Assembly (NCBI GenBank): GCA_964549995.1
Contig: CAZJXF010000113.1
Location: forward strand, 1-11,013
Direction: 5' to 3'
DNA length: 11,013 nucleotides
Source of the DNA: Desulfatirhabdium sp964549995
GTDB lineage: Bacteria; Desulfobacterota; Desulfobacteria; Desulfobacterales; Desulfatirhabdiaceae
The notes under the pieces are model-generated. The model saw only the letters and a list, made by a program, of their open reading frames with translations, was not told where the DNA came from and ran no database searches. The translations under genes were made by a program, and so were the position numbers. Positions 5,581 through 11,013 of this stretch are shown here, in pieces. Every line of letters begins with the position of its first letter. The first letter of the stretch is position 1.

Positions 5581-6375
5581 TTTCTGATACCCGATCCGGA
5601 AGATATCCTGAAGCCTTCGTAGCAACGGTCTGTGGATACTCACTTTCAGATAGAGATGACCGGCCTGTCCTGTCGACGGATCGATCTTTCCCATTCCTGC
5701 CAGACGAATCCGCTGCCCTTCTCGAATGCCTGGCGGAATGTGAACGACGAGTTTTTTCTGCAGCGTCTTGTTTTCGTATGCGTACGGACCGCCTTTGCGG
5801 GCGAGTTCCTCGGATAGAACGATTCGGTCTTCGATATCGATATCTCGTGCCGATTTCCCCGAAAAGGCTTTCCCGAGAAGGTTTCGTGCAATATTTCCAA
5901 GCCCGGATGCCAGCATGGCAGGCGCCCGAAACGGAATGCCCGGGAAAAATCCGGTGAAGACGAACCCTTTAACGAACATTCCCGGCTTTCTGAATTCAAA
6001 CTGCCGGTAATTCGGCCCATAGCACTGCTTGAAGATCTCGTCGAATCCTCGAATCCCAAAAGCCCGCGCCATTTCTTCGAACACCTGCTGAATGTCCGAT
6101 CCTCTGAAAATATCCTGTTCTGAATAGGTATTCCGGAATCGATGGGTCGCTTCGTTTCCGTATTGTTGTTTGAGGGCGTCGTATTCGCTCCGCTTCTTCG
6201 GGTCTGAAAGGACGGCATACGCCTCGTTGATGGCTTTCATGCGCTCCTGACCATCGGCATCTTTACACCGGTCAGGATGATACCGAAAGGCGAGCTCGCG
6301 ATAGGCCCGTTTGATTTCCTGAGGGGTTGCCTGGGGGCTGATGCCGAGAATACCGTAGTAATCGATGGATTCCAT
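5578..6375 (-). CDS. J-domain co-chaperone without zinc finger (CbpA/DnaJ-like)
   Basis: This 265-aa Hsp70 partner has a canonical N-terminal J domain (about 5-67) with the HPD motif H33-P34-D35, which stimulates DnaK ATPase. No CxxCxGxG zinc-finger repeats are present. A Phe/Gly/Pro-rich segment (about 130-155) takes the place of a long G/F region. A C-terminal beta domain (about 180-250, with IPPGIREGQRIRLAGMG) resembles one DnaJ peptide-binding domain. Full-length CbpA and DnaJ carry two such domains, so this protein looks short. It ends at a repeat that provides the stop, leaving open loss of a second domain. The start ATG has an AGGA upstream. It is divergent from the SagB-like gene. A client-specific helper role is likely, but the client is unknown. 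Confidence 0.87.
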   Translation of the reverse strand: MESIDYYGILGISPQATPQEIKRAYRELAFRYHPDRCKDADGQERMKAINEAYAVLSDPKKRSEYDALKQQYGNEATHRFRNTYSEQDIFRGSDIQQVFEEMARAFGIRGFDEIFKQCYGPNYRQFEFRKPGMFVKGFVFTGFFPGIPFRAPAMLASGLGNIARNLLGKAFSGKSARDIDIEDRIVLSEELARKGGPYAYENKTLQKKLVVHIPPGIREGQRIRLAGMGKIDPSTGQAGHLYLKVSIHRPLLRRLQDIFRIGYQK

Positions 6376-6564
6376 GGTCTATATCCTGTTGGAAGAGGGG
6401 AGTGCCGGAAAAGGAAAAGCGACTCCGTAAAAAAGCGATATCGCAATCAGTCGGGTGTAACCTTCGGCTCTACACTTCGATACATCCAAAGACTATCAGA
6501 TCGTGTTATATAGCGCAATCCGCTTGTCCTGCATTGCCGCCCGTTCGACAAGGAGAAGAAGAAC
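6376..6564. promoter_or_regulatory. Divergent promoter region of J-protein and SagB-like gene
   Basis: These 189 bases must hold promoters for both outward-facing genes. Visible are a perfect 10-bp palindrome GCGATATCGC (6435-6444), a GTGTA/TACAC inverted pair in the middle, and an AT-rich TTATAT (6506-6511) that could be the -10 of the rightward gene. No convincing -35 goes with it. The ribosome site AGGAGA (6551-6556) precedes the ATG at 6565. Confidence 0.35.
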
Positions 6565-8061
6565 ATGAAGGACCCGATCCAAACCTATCACTGGGAAACG
6601 GCCTATGACCCGTTGGAGATGAAGGGACATCGACTCGACTGGTCCAACCAGCCTTCCGTGTACAAGCACGCGGAAGGATTCCCGTCGGTGCAGCTACCGG
6701 ATGTTCTGCATGCTGTCGGATCCGATGGTTCGATGATCGAAACGAAAACCCCGAGTGCCCGATCGATTCAGGAACTCTCTTTGGTGGATCTGGCCCGGAT
6801 GATGCGTTATGGCTATGGGATCACGGCCAGACGCTCGTATCCGGCTGGCGTATATGAATACCGAAGTGTCCCTTCTGCAGGAGCGCTGTATCCCTGCGAG
6901 CTCTATGCAGCCAGTCGCGGTGTCGAAGGTTTGAGCGATGGGCTGTATCACTACGAGATCTCTGCCGGGAAATTGGTTCGAATGCGTGACGGCGTGCATA
7001 CCCTGCCGCCGGGGTGTTCTGCGTTCCTGATGGCGGCTCATCCCTCGGTGACATTCTATGTGACTGCCATTTTTTATCGCAGTGTCTGGAAATACCGGGA
7101 CAGAGCCTATCGATACCATCTGCTGGACAGCGGCCATCTGGTGGAATCGCTTGTCATTGTCATTCGGGCTTTGGGGTATGAGGCTGCAGTCAGCTATGAT
7201 TTCGATGATGAACAAACGAATGCGCTTCTGGGGGTCGACCCATCCAGGGAGGCTTGTCTTGCGGTCGTTGCCGTCAAGGGTAGAAGCGATCACCTCTCGA
7301 TGGATCCACCGCTTCATTGGGACTCCATTCCGGAGGCGATCCGAGCCTGTCGGGTAGCTGCACGGGAAAACATTCCGGAAGCCATCCAAGTCATTCACGC
7401 GGCTTCGAGTCAACGACATCAACCCGAAGACGAAGGCCGGGTACAATCCATCTGGGAAATGTTCGATGATGGAGAGCATCGAATTCCGATTCGGGTATTG
7501 GCGGATCCACAACGGCTCTCCTGGGAACAGGCGGTCTTGTCTCGAAGATCCAGCCGAAACTTCGTTTCTAAGCCGATTCCGGAAACTGCGCTTTCCTATC
7601 TGCTTCGAAGCCTCGTCACCTTTACAGAAGACCATTGCCGGCCGCATCGCTTTGTTTCCTCGGGTGTCTTAATCGCCGGTTGTGAAGGGGTCGAAAACGG
7701 TCAGTACGGGTTCGATCCGGAGGAGCTGAGCTTAATACCGATCCAGCAGGGCAATCTGACGGAGCCAATGGCAGATATTGCCTTGCAGCAGCGATGGCTT
7801 GCCTTTGCCGGACTCCATATCATCTTCGTTGCGTCTCTGCAGGAGCTGCATGCGATGTGGGGACCACGCGGATACCGCTATGCCATGCTGTCTGCAGGGC
7901 GCCTGGCGCATCGGGTATATATTGCAGCGACAGCCATTGGTTTGGGATGCTGCGGGATCGGCGCTTTCTTTGACTGGCGTGCCGCAGCCTTTCTGCGGCT
8001 GCCGCCCCAGTGCGCCCTGTTGTATTTCGTCGGTGTCGGTCCAACGCGGGGACGGGAGTAA
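6565..8061 (+). CDS. SagB/nitroreductase-like tandem-domain FMN oxidoreductase
   Basis: This 498-aa protein is built of two nitroreductase-fold halves. The first (about 60-240) has SARS (64-67) in the FMN-phosphate region, the SAGALYP signature (104-110) of SagB-type dehydrogenases, and YRYHLLDSGHLVES (182-195). The second (about 315-495) starts with RRSSRNF (327-333) and ends with YRYAMLSAGRLAH and the IGLGCCGIGAFFD stretch. SagB proteins are FMN-dependent azoline oxidases in thiazole/oxazole-modified peptide pathways, but no cyclodehydratase (SagC/SagD/YcaO) or clear precursor lies in this window. A standalone redox enzyme is therefore more likely, with unknown substrate. There is no signal peptide or membrane segment. 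AGGAGA sits 8 bases before the ATG. Family assignment is fairly firm and function is open. Confidence 0.85.
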   Translation: MKDPIQTYHWETAYDPLEMKGHRLDWSNQPSVYKHAEGFPSVQLPDVLHAVGSDGSMIETKTPSARSIQELSLVDLARMMRYGYGITARRSYPAGVYEYRSVPSAGALYPCELYAASRGVEGLSDGLYHYEISAGKLVRMRDGVHTLPPGCSAFLMAAHPSVTFYVTAIFYRSVWKYRDRAYRYHLLDSGHLVESLVIVIRALGYEAAVSYDFDDEQTNALLGVDPSREACLAVVAVKGRSDHLSMDPPLHWDSIPEAIRACRVAARENIPEAIQVIHAASSQRHQPEDEGRVQSIWEMFDDGEHRIPIRVLADPQRLSWEQAVLSRRSSRNFVSKPIPETALSYLLRSLVTFTEDHCRPHRFVSSGVLIAGCEGVENGQYGFDPEELSLIPIQQGNLTEPMADIALQQRWLAFAGLHIIFVASLQELHAMWGPRGYRYAMLSAGRLAHRVYIAATAIGLGCCGIGAFFDWRAAAFLRLPPQCALLYFVGVGPTRGRE

Positions 8062-8064
8062 AGT

Positions 8065-8084
8065 GACTTTTTGCAAGACCATCA
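8065..8084 (+). repeat. Single repeat arm after the SagB-like gene
   Basis: This copy, gactttttgcaagaccatca, matches the arm at 35-54 with one mismatch and begins three bases after the TAA of the SagB-like gene. No inverted partner follows in the 37 bases before the dynamin-like gene. Like the copy at 5561, it abuts a gene's 3' end. Confidence 0.7.
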
Positions 8085-8121
8085 TGCCCACCAAGAGGCT
8101 TCTTTCCAGTAACGGAGCGTC

Positions 8122-9804
8122 ATGATCAATCCACAACTGCTTGGGGAAGACATTCAACGTAGGAGAGCGTTCCTTCGTCAACTCCTGCAGCGATGCATAG
8201 AACTTGCAGAATCCCTTTCCGACAGCGACAGCCTGCTGCTGTTTCGTCAGCGGATGGACCTTCTGGAAACGGCAGCCATGTTCGTTGTGGTCGGTGAGGT
8301 CAAATCCGGAAAGAGCAGTTTCATCAACGCCCTGCTGGGGGAAAAGGTCTGTGAAGTCGCAGCCGATCCCTGTACGGCCAATATTCAGGAACTCGTTTAC
8401 GGAACCGAATACCGGAAAACCGCCCTGGGAAACCATTGGGAACGCGTTCATCTGCCGAAAGATGTGTTGCGGGACATCACCATCGTCGATACACCGGGGA
8501 CCAATTCCATCATTCGGGAACATCAGGCGATTACCGAGCGCTATCTGCCTCAGAGCGACGTGGTGATTTTCGTGTTTCCGGCCAGAAATCCCTATACGCA
8601 CACGGCTTGGGAACTCTTGAGCCTCGTTCGCAGTGAATGGCACCGTAAGACGGTGTTTGTGCTGCAGCAGGCCGATCTGGTCACCCAGAGCGAACTGGCT
8701 CTTCACCGGGAGCGTGTGGTGCAATACGCCCGTCAGCGGCATGTGCAGGAGCCGATCGTTTTTGCCGTGTCCGCAAAACGCGAAATGGAAGGGGCTGCAG
8801 ACAGCGGTTTTGCCGAATTTCGGGGATTTCTTCGCAAGACGGTCGAAAGCGGCGAGGTGTGGCGAATCAAGCGGCAGGGCACGATCGGTGTCGTTCGGCA
8901 TGTGATGCAACGCATGCGCAACCGGGTTGAAGAAGAAAGAAAGGCGATGTTGTCGGATCGTGATTTCTTTGTGGAGCTTCTGTGCCGGGTGGCTTCCCGC
9001 CGGGAAAAGGGGGCGGCGTTTCGGCAGATGGTCGTGGAACGTCTGTCCATTGTTTATGATCGTCTCAGCCGTCGGTTGGAACAAGAGATCGTCGAAGCTC
9101 TCGAAGTGGGCAGCCTGTTGCGTCGAAGCCTCCCTTTTTCCAGAGAACGCGGTTTTCGGGCATGGATGGGTGATGTTCAAAAGCGGTTCGAAGAGGATCT
9201 CCGGCGGGAAATCGAAGCCGAGTCTTTGCACGTGGCCCAGGAAATCATCGAAGAAATGGGTGCGATGTTTCAGGATATGGTGGAGGCGATCGCCCGTCGT
9301 CAGAAAACCGATCTCCACCTGTTCGATTCGTTGCGCTCCGATCGGATGGGGATTTTGGAACGCTTGCGCGATCAGTTGGAACGTCTGAATACGGTGGATG
9401 CCGTAGGTGCGCATTTGGTAGCCGGTTCCGATATCGGCACGTTAACCCTGGCGGGAGGAGGACTGGCCGTTATGGGAGCCGTGGTTCTCGTGTCGACGCA
9501 TATGATCGCCTTCGATGTCACCGGAGGTGTTTTGGCTTCCCTTGGGACATTGATGATGGTTCTGACGATGGGATGGAAGCGGGGGGCGATCGTTCGGGAA
9601 ATTCGAGGACGGCTCGAACGGGGCCGTGTCGAATTTCGGGATCGTCTCGATGGAGAAATCGTCCAGATGTTGGACAGACTTTTTCTGGAGGTCGAGCATC
9701 GCCTGAAGGAGCCGCTCCATCAGGTGGAAACGAGCCTTCAGCGCATGGCTTCATGGATCGAAGAAACCGCAGCCATCGAGAAGGAGGCGGAGAAGGCGAT
9801 GTGA
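8122..9804 (+). CDS. Bacterial dynamin-like GTPase with C-terminal membrane hairpin
   Basis: This 560-aa large GTPase is likely to bind and remodel the inner membrane. G1 is GEVKSGKSS (58-66), G2 is probably T85 in DPCTAN, and G3 is DTPG (123-126). G4 reads QQAD (182-185) rather than NKxD. Asp185, which selects guanine, is kept; dynamin-family members commonly vary the first positions. The GTPase domain (about 50-245) is followed by a long helical, charged stalk (about 255-425). Two hydrophobic segments (about 438-458 and 462-484) form a probable membrane hairpin or paddle, and a final coiled region ends in EKEAEKAM. This layout matches bacterial dynamin-like proteins, which often occur as adjacent pairs; only one is here. 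It starts at ATG 8122 after GGAG, 60 bases from the SagB-like gene. It could share that transcript. The biological role is unknown. Confidence 0.85.
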   Translation: MINPQLLGEDIQRRRAFLRQLLQRCIELAESLSDSDSLLLFRQRMDLLETAAMFVVVGEVKSGKSSFINALLGEKVCEVAADPCTANIQELVYGTEYRKTALGNHWERVHLPKDVLRDITIVDTPGTNSIIREHQAITERYLPQSDVVIFVFPARNPYTHTAWELLSLVRSEWHRKTVFVLQQADLVTQSELALHRERVVQYARQRHVQEPIVFAVSAKREMEGAADSGFAEFRGFLRKTVESGEVWRIKRQGTIGVVRHVMQRMRNRVEEERKAMLSDRDFFVELLCRVASRREKGAAFRQMVVERLSIVYDRLSRRLEQEIVEALEVGSLLRRSLPFSRERGFRAWMGDVQKRFEEDLRREIEAESLHVAQEIIEEMGAMFQDMVEAIARRQKTDLHLFDSLRSDRMGILERLRDQLERLNTVDAVGAHLVAGSDIGTLTLAGGGLAVMGAVVLVSTHMIAFDVTGGVLASLGTLMMVLTMGWKRGAIVREIRGRLERGRVEFRDRLDGEIVQMLDRLFLEVEHRLKEPLHQVETSLQRMASWIEETAAIEKEAEKAM

Positions 9805-9835
9805 GGGCATTGATATTCGCCAATACGGGCGGCGT

Positions 9836-10132
9836 TTATCGGGTTGCGGCGATATATTCCCGAATGGCTTGGTGCAACCGTTGAGAGGTTGTTTCGGGAA
9901 TGTCGATGGATGAATCGTGGATAGATCGGCACAGGGCAACCGTTTGGCGAAGGGTCGCCAGACAGATGCGGCAGGCAGGGCAGTCCTTCAAGTGTTGTTC
10001 GATCACGCGGGAAGCGGCTGCGTCGATCTCCCGATCGATGTATTCCGACAAATGCCGAAACAGCTCCAGGCATTCCGCTGAGGGGTGTTCATGGACTGGC
10101 GAAGATGTGCTTTCGGAGAGCTCAGTTTCCAT
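9836..10132 (-). CDS. Zinc-binding anti-sigma factor (ZAS type)
   Basis: This 98-aa soluble partner of the upstream ECF sigma factor probably holds it inactive. It carries the ZAS signature HxxxCxxC as H47, C51, C54 (in QHLKDCPAC), with C21 or H27 as candidate fourth ligand and extra cysteines C57 and C68. The helical stretch HLSEYIDREID (27-37) is the usual sigma-docking region. It lacks a transmembrane segment, so the signal is probably cytoplasmic, for example thiol oxidation releasing zinc as in RsrA. A metal or protein signal is equally possible. Its ATG lies inside the end of the sigma gene (11-base overlap, +1 frame), which indicates translational coupling. It ends 31 bases from the convergent dynamin-like gene. 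Confidence 0.85.
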   Translation of the reverse strand: METELSESTSSPVHEHPSAECLELFRHLSEYIDREIDAAASRVIEQHLKDCPACRICLATLRQTVALCRSIHDSSIDIPETTSQRLHQAIREYIAATR

Positions 10133-10736
10133 GTGAAAAGTAATCCTGCAAGCGTTTTCTCAGCTGCAATCGGGCTCGGTGCAACCTCACCTTGATGTTG
10201 GCTTCCGAAAGCCCCAAAATTTGTGCGGCTTCCTGCGTGCTGAAGCCTTCGATGTCCCGAAGAACCAAAACGACACGCAAGGTTTCCGGCAATTCATGAA
10301 TGGCTGCCTGAAGGACGTCGTTCAGTTCGCTGTTGAGAAGCCGATCGATGGGAAGGGATGCCCATTGCGGTGCCTCCGAAGGCAATTCACCGGATGCCTC
10401 GGATACCATTTCCTCCAGAGATAGGGGGTCGTCCGGTGAAAATTTGGACTTACGCTTGATCTTGAGGCAGGTGCTGGCTGCAATCCGATAAAGCCAGTTC
10501 TTGAACTGAGCCTCGAAGCGGAAGTCCTTCAAGTAGCGGAAGACATTCAAAAAGGTGTTCTGCACCATGTCCTCCGCATCCAGCGGATGCTTGCACATTC
10601 TTCTGCCGAAATTGTAGAGCTGGCTTTCGTAGCGGCGAACCAGTTCCTCAAACCGACCGATATCGCCGCCGTTGATCGCTCGAATTAGGGCTTCATCGTC
10701 GTCATTTCGTTTCTTCGGTCTTTCCGGGTTTTGCAT
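10122..10736 (-). CDS. ECF-type RNA polymerase sigma factor (RpoE-like)
   Basis: This 204-aa alternative sigma factor redirects RNA polymerase to stress promoters. Sigma2 (about 30-98) includes the core-binding DAEDMVQNTFLNVFRYL and the -10 recognition stretch FKNWLYRIAASTCLK. A linker of about 40 acidic and Pro-rich residues follows. Sigma4 (about 138-196) has ELPETLRVVLVLRDIEG and the helix-turn-helix FSTQEAAQILGLSEANIKVRLHRAR. Length and order are normal for the ECF group. The ATG at 10736 is preceded by AAGGA with a 5-base gap. It overlaps the anti-sigma gene by 11 bases and is preceded 37 bases upstream by a membrane microprotein ORF. Autoregulation is usual for such pairs, but no ECF promoter was located here. 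Confidence 0.92.
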   Translation of the reverse strand: MQNPERPKKRNDDDEALIRAINGGDIGRFEELVRRYESQLYNFGRRMCKHPLDAEDMVQNTFLNVFRYLKDFRFEAQFKNWLYRIAASTCLKIKRKSKFSPDDPLSLEEMVSEASGELPSEAPQWASLPIDRLLNSELNDVLQAAIHELPETLRVVLVLRDIEGFSTQEAAQILGLSEANIKVRLHRARLQLRKRLQDYFSHGN

Positions 10737-10752
10737 GAATCCTTTTGTCTGT

Positions 10753-10780
10753 CACCTGACAGCTGTCTTTCAGTCAGGTG
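10753..10780 (-). promoter_or_regulatory. Inverted repeat between microprotein and sigma gene
   Basis: CACCTGAC (10753-10760) and GTCAGGTG (10773-10780) form a perfect 8-bp stem with a 12-base loop. An overlapping 10-bp palindrome GACAGCTGTC (10758-10767) gives a competing fold. In the - strand transcript the hairpin includes the microprotein stop codon (10774-10776) and ends 16 bases before the sigma ATG, just upstream of its ribosome site. It could be an attenuating or translation-coupling structure, or a repressor site. There is no T-run for a terminator. Confidence 0.4.
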
Positions 10781-10863
10781 GGAATGCCGAGTCTGGGCAG
10801 GATATGGGCCTGAAGCAAATACCATACCCCGACGATGGCGATCATGATGAGAATTTCCTGCAT
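10774..10863 (-). CDS. 29-aa single-span membrane microprotein upstream of ECF sigma
   Basis: An ATG at 10863 on the - strand follows AAGGAAAACACC (8 bases after AAGG) and opens 29 codons ending in TGA at 10774. Residues 4-17 (ILIMIAIVGVWYLL) are a continuous hydrophobic segment. They are followed by QAH, and the tail ILPRLGIPT has one Arg as the only clear positive charge. The acidic N-terminus is two residues long, so the topology is probably N-out/C-in, but this is a guess. It lies 37 bases before the sigma ATG, in the same direction, and is probably on the same transcript. Possible roles are membrane anchor or sensor for the sigma/anti-sigma pair, a leader peptide, or an independent small envelope protein. 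A good ribosome site and a compact hydrophobic composition support it; no family evidence is available here. Confidence 0.55.
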   Translation of the reverse strand: MQEILIMIAIVGVWYLLQAHILPRLGIPT

Positions 10864-11013
10864 GGTGTTTTCCTTTCCTGAATGGGCAGGAAAAATGGAG
10901 GCTCCCCCACGGGTTGCGGTCAATACATCCATCAAAGCATGATGGCCTCGCAAAAAGTCCGATGCTCTTGTTTAACCCGCAGGAGAGCGGGTGCATTTTG
11001 CTTGCGCAGCGGA
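10864..11013 (-). other. Leader/upstream region of microprotein-sigma operon
   Basis: No gene is seen in these 150 bases. TTTCCTG (10874-10880) and CAGGAAA (10887-10893) form a 7-bp inverted repeat with a 6-base loop, just upstream of the microprotein ribosome site in the - strand transcript. A repeat arm lies at 10940-10959. ACCCGC and GCGGGT (around 10974-10991) form another short GC hairpin without a T-run. The promoter of the sigma operon should be here or beyond the edge, but I cannot pick out boxes with confidence. Confidence 0.4.
10936..10960 (-). repeat. Reversed repeat arm upstream of the sigma operon
   Basis: On the - strand, 10959-10940 reads gactttttgcgaggccatca, one mismatch from the arm at 35-54. 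The match continues into the loop sequence aagcat seen in the palindrome at 35-78, so a little more than a single arm is preserved. The left arm of the palindrome is missing. Confidence 0.7.

Noticed and set aside
5490..5957. 155-codon + strand frame opposite the J-domain gene
   Set aside because: It is antisense to the HPD-containing J-protein and shows no domain.
6402..6608. 68-codon + strand frame before the SagB-like gene
   Set aside because: It overlaps the ribosome site and start of the SagB-like gene in another frame, and its composition is basic and irregular; the larger gene has clear motifs.
6565..8061. A complete thiazole/oxazole-modified peptide cluster
   Set aside because: Only the SagB-like oxidase is present. 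No cyclodehydratase, leader-binding protein, transporter or convincing precursor occurs in the window.
7732..9414. 560-codon open frame on the - strand across the SagB-like and dynamin-like genes
   Set aside because: It is antisense to two well-supported genes, has no recognisable domain and is rich in His, Arg, Gln and Phe as expected from reading biased codons backwards. Its length equalling that of the dynamin-like protein is coincidence.
9805..9835. Terminator between the convergent dynamin-like and anti-sigma genes
   Set aside because: Only a short, imperfect GC pairing is visible, with no T-run, so I could not support it.
10685..10996. 103-codon - strand frame overlapping the microprotein and the sigma start
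   Set aside because: It runs through a repeat arm and hairpins in another frame, has no ribosome site, and reads as scrambled sequence; the 29-codon frame has better signals.

Overview
The window reads as one chromosomal segment of a free-living bacterium of moderate GC content. It is densely coded, with short operon-like spacing, and several intergenic gaps are occupied by copies of one palindromic repeat. My best guess is a member of the Desulfobacterota (Desulfobacterales-like). This rests on the overall style of the proteins and on intergenic repeats of the type 'gactttttgcgag...', which I associate with that group. No 16S gene or other decisive marker is present, so the taxonomy is inference.

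Layout, left to right. (1) Positions 1-289 are non-coding and repeat-rich: a perfect 20-bp palindromic hairpin (35-78) followed by a 125-bp element with 21-bp terminal inverted repeats (88-212). (2) A + strand operon encodes the E2 (sucB/odhB, 290-1579) and E3 (lpdA, 1582-2994) subunits of a 2-oxo-acid dehydrogenase complex, best matched to 2-oxoglutarate dehydrogenase, then a 64-aa helical protein of unknown function (3010-3204). E1 is not in the window and may lie upstream. (3) A 395-bp gap (3205-3599) holds inverted repeats and two weakly supported micro-ORFs, one rich in cysteine. (4) A second + strand cluster has a 71-aa zinc-knuckle protein (3600-3815), citrate synthase (3831-5009) and a PerR-type peroxide sensor (5021-5479), with gaps of 15 and 11 bases. 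(5) On the - strand lies a zinc-finger-less J-domain co-chaperone (5578-6375). It is divergent from (6) a tandem-domain SagB-like FMN oxidoreductase (6565-8061). (7) A dynamin-like GTPase with a C-terminal membrane hairpin follows (8122-9804). (8) On the - strand at the right end, an ECF sigma factor (10122-10736) and its overlapping zinc anti-sigma factor (9836-10132) are preceded by a 29-codon single-span membrane microprotein (10774-10863) that is easy to miss.

How the genes may fit together. The left half is central carbon metabolism (citrate synthase plus OGDH E2/E3), with PerR placed directly behind citrate synthase, which suggests a link between the oxidative TCA branch and peroxide stress. 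The right half is a collection of stress, envelope and redox functions: J-protein, flavin oxidoreductase, membrane-remodelling GTPase and an ECF sigma/anti-sigma switch. Whether these form a system is not shown by the sequence. The least described items are the microprotein-ECF-ZAS module, the SagB-like/dynamin neighbourhood, and the repeat family, one copy of which supplies the stop codon of the J-protein gene.
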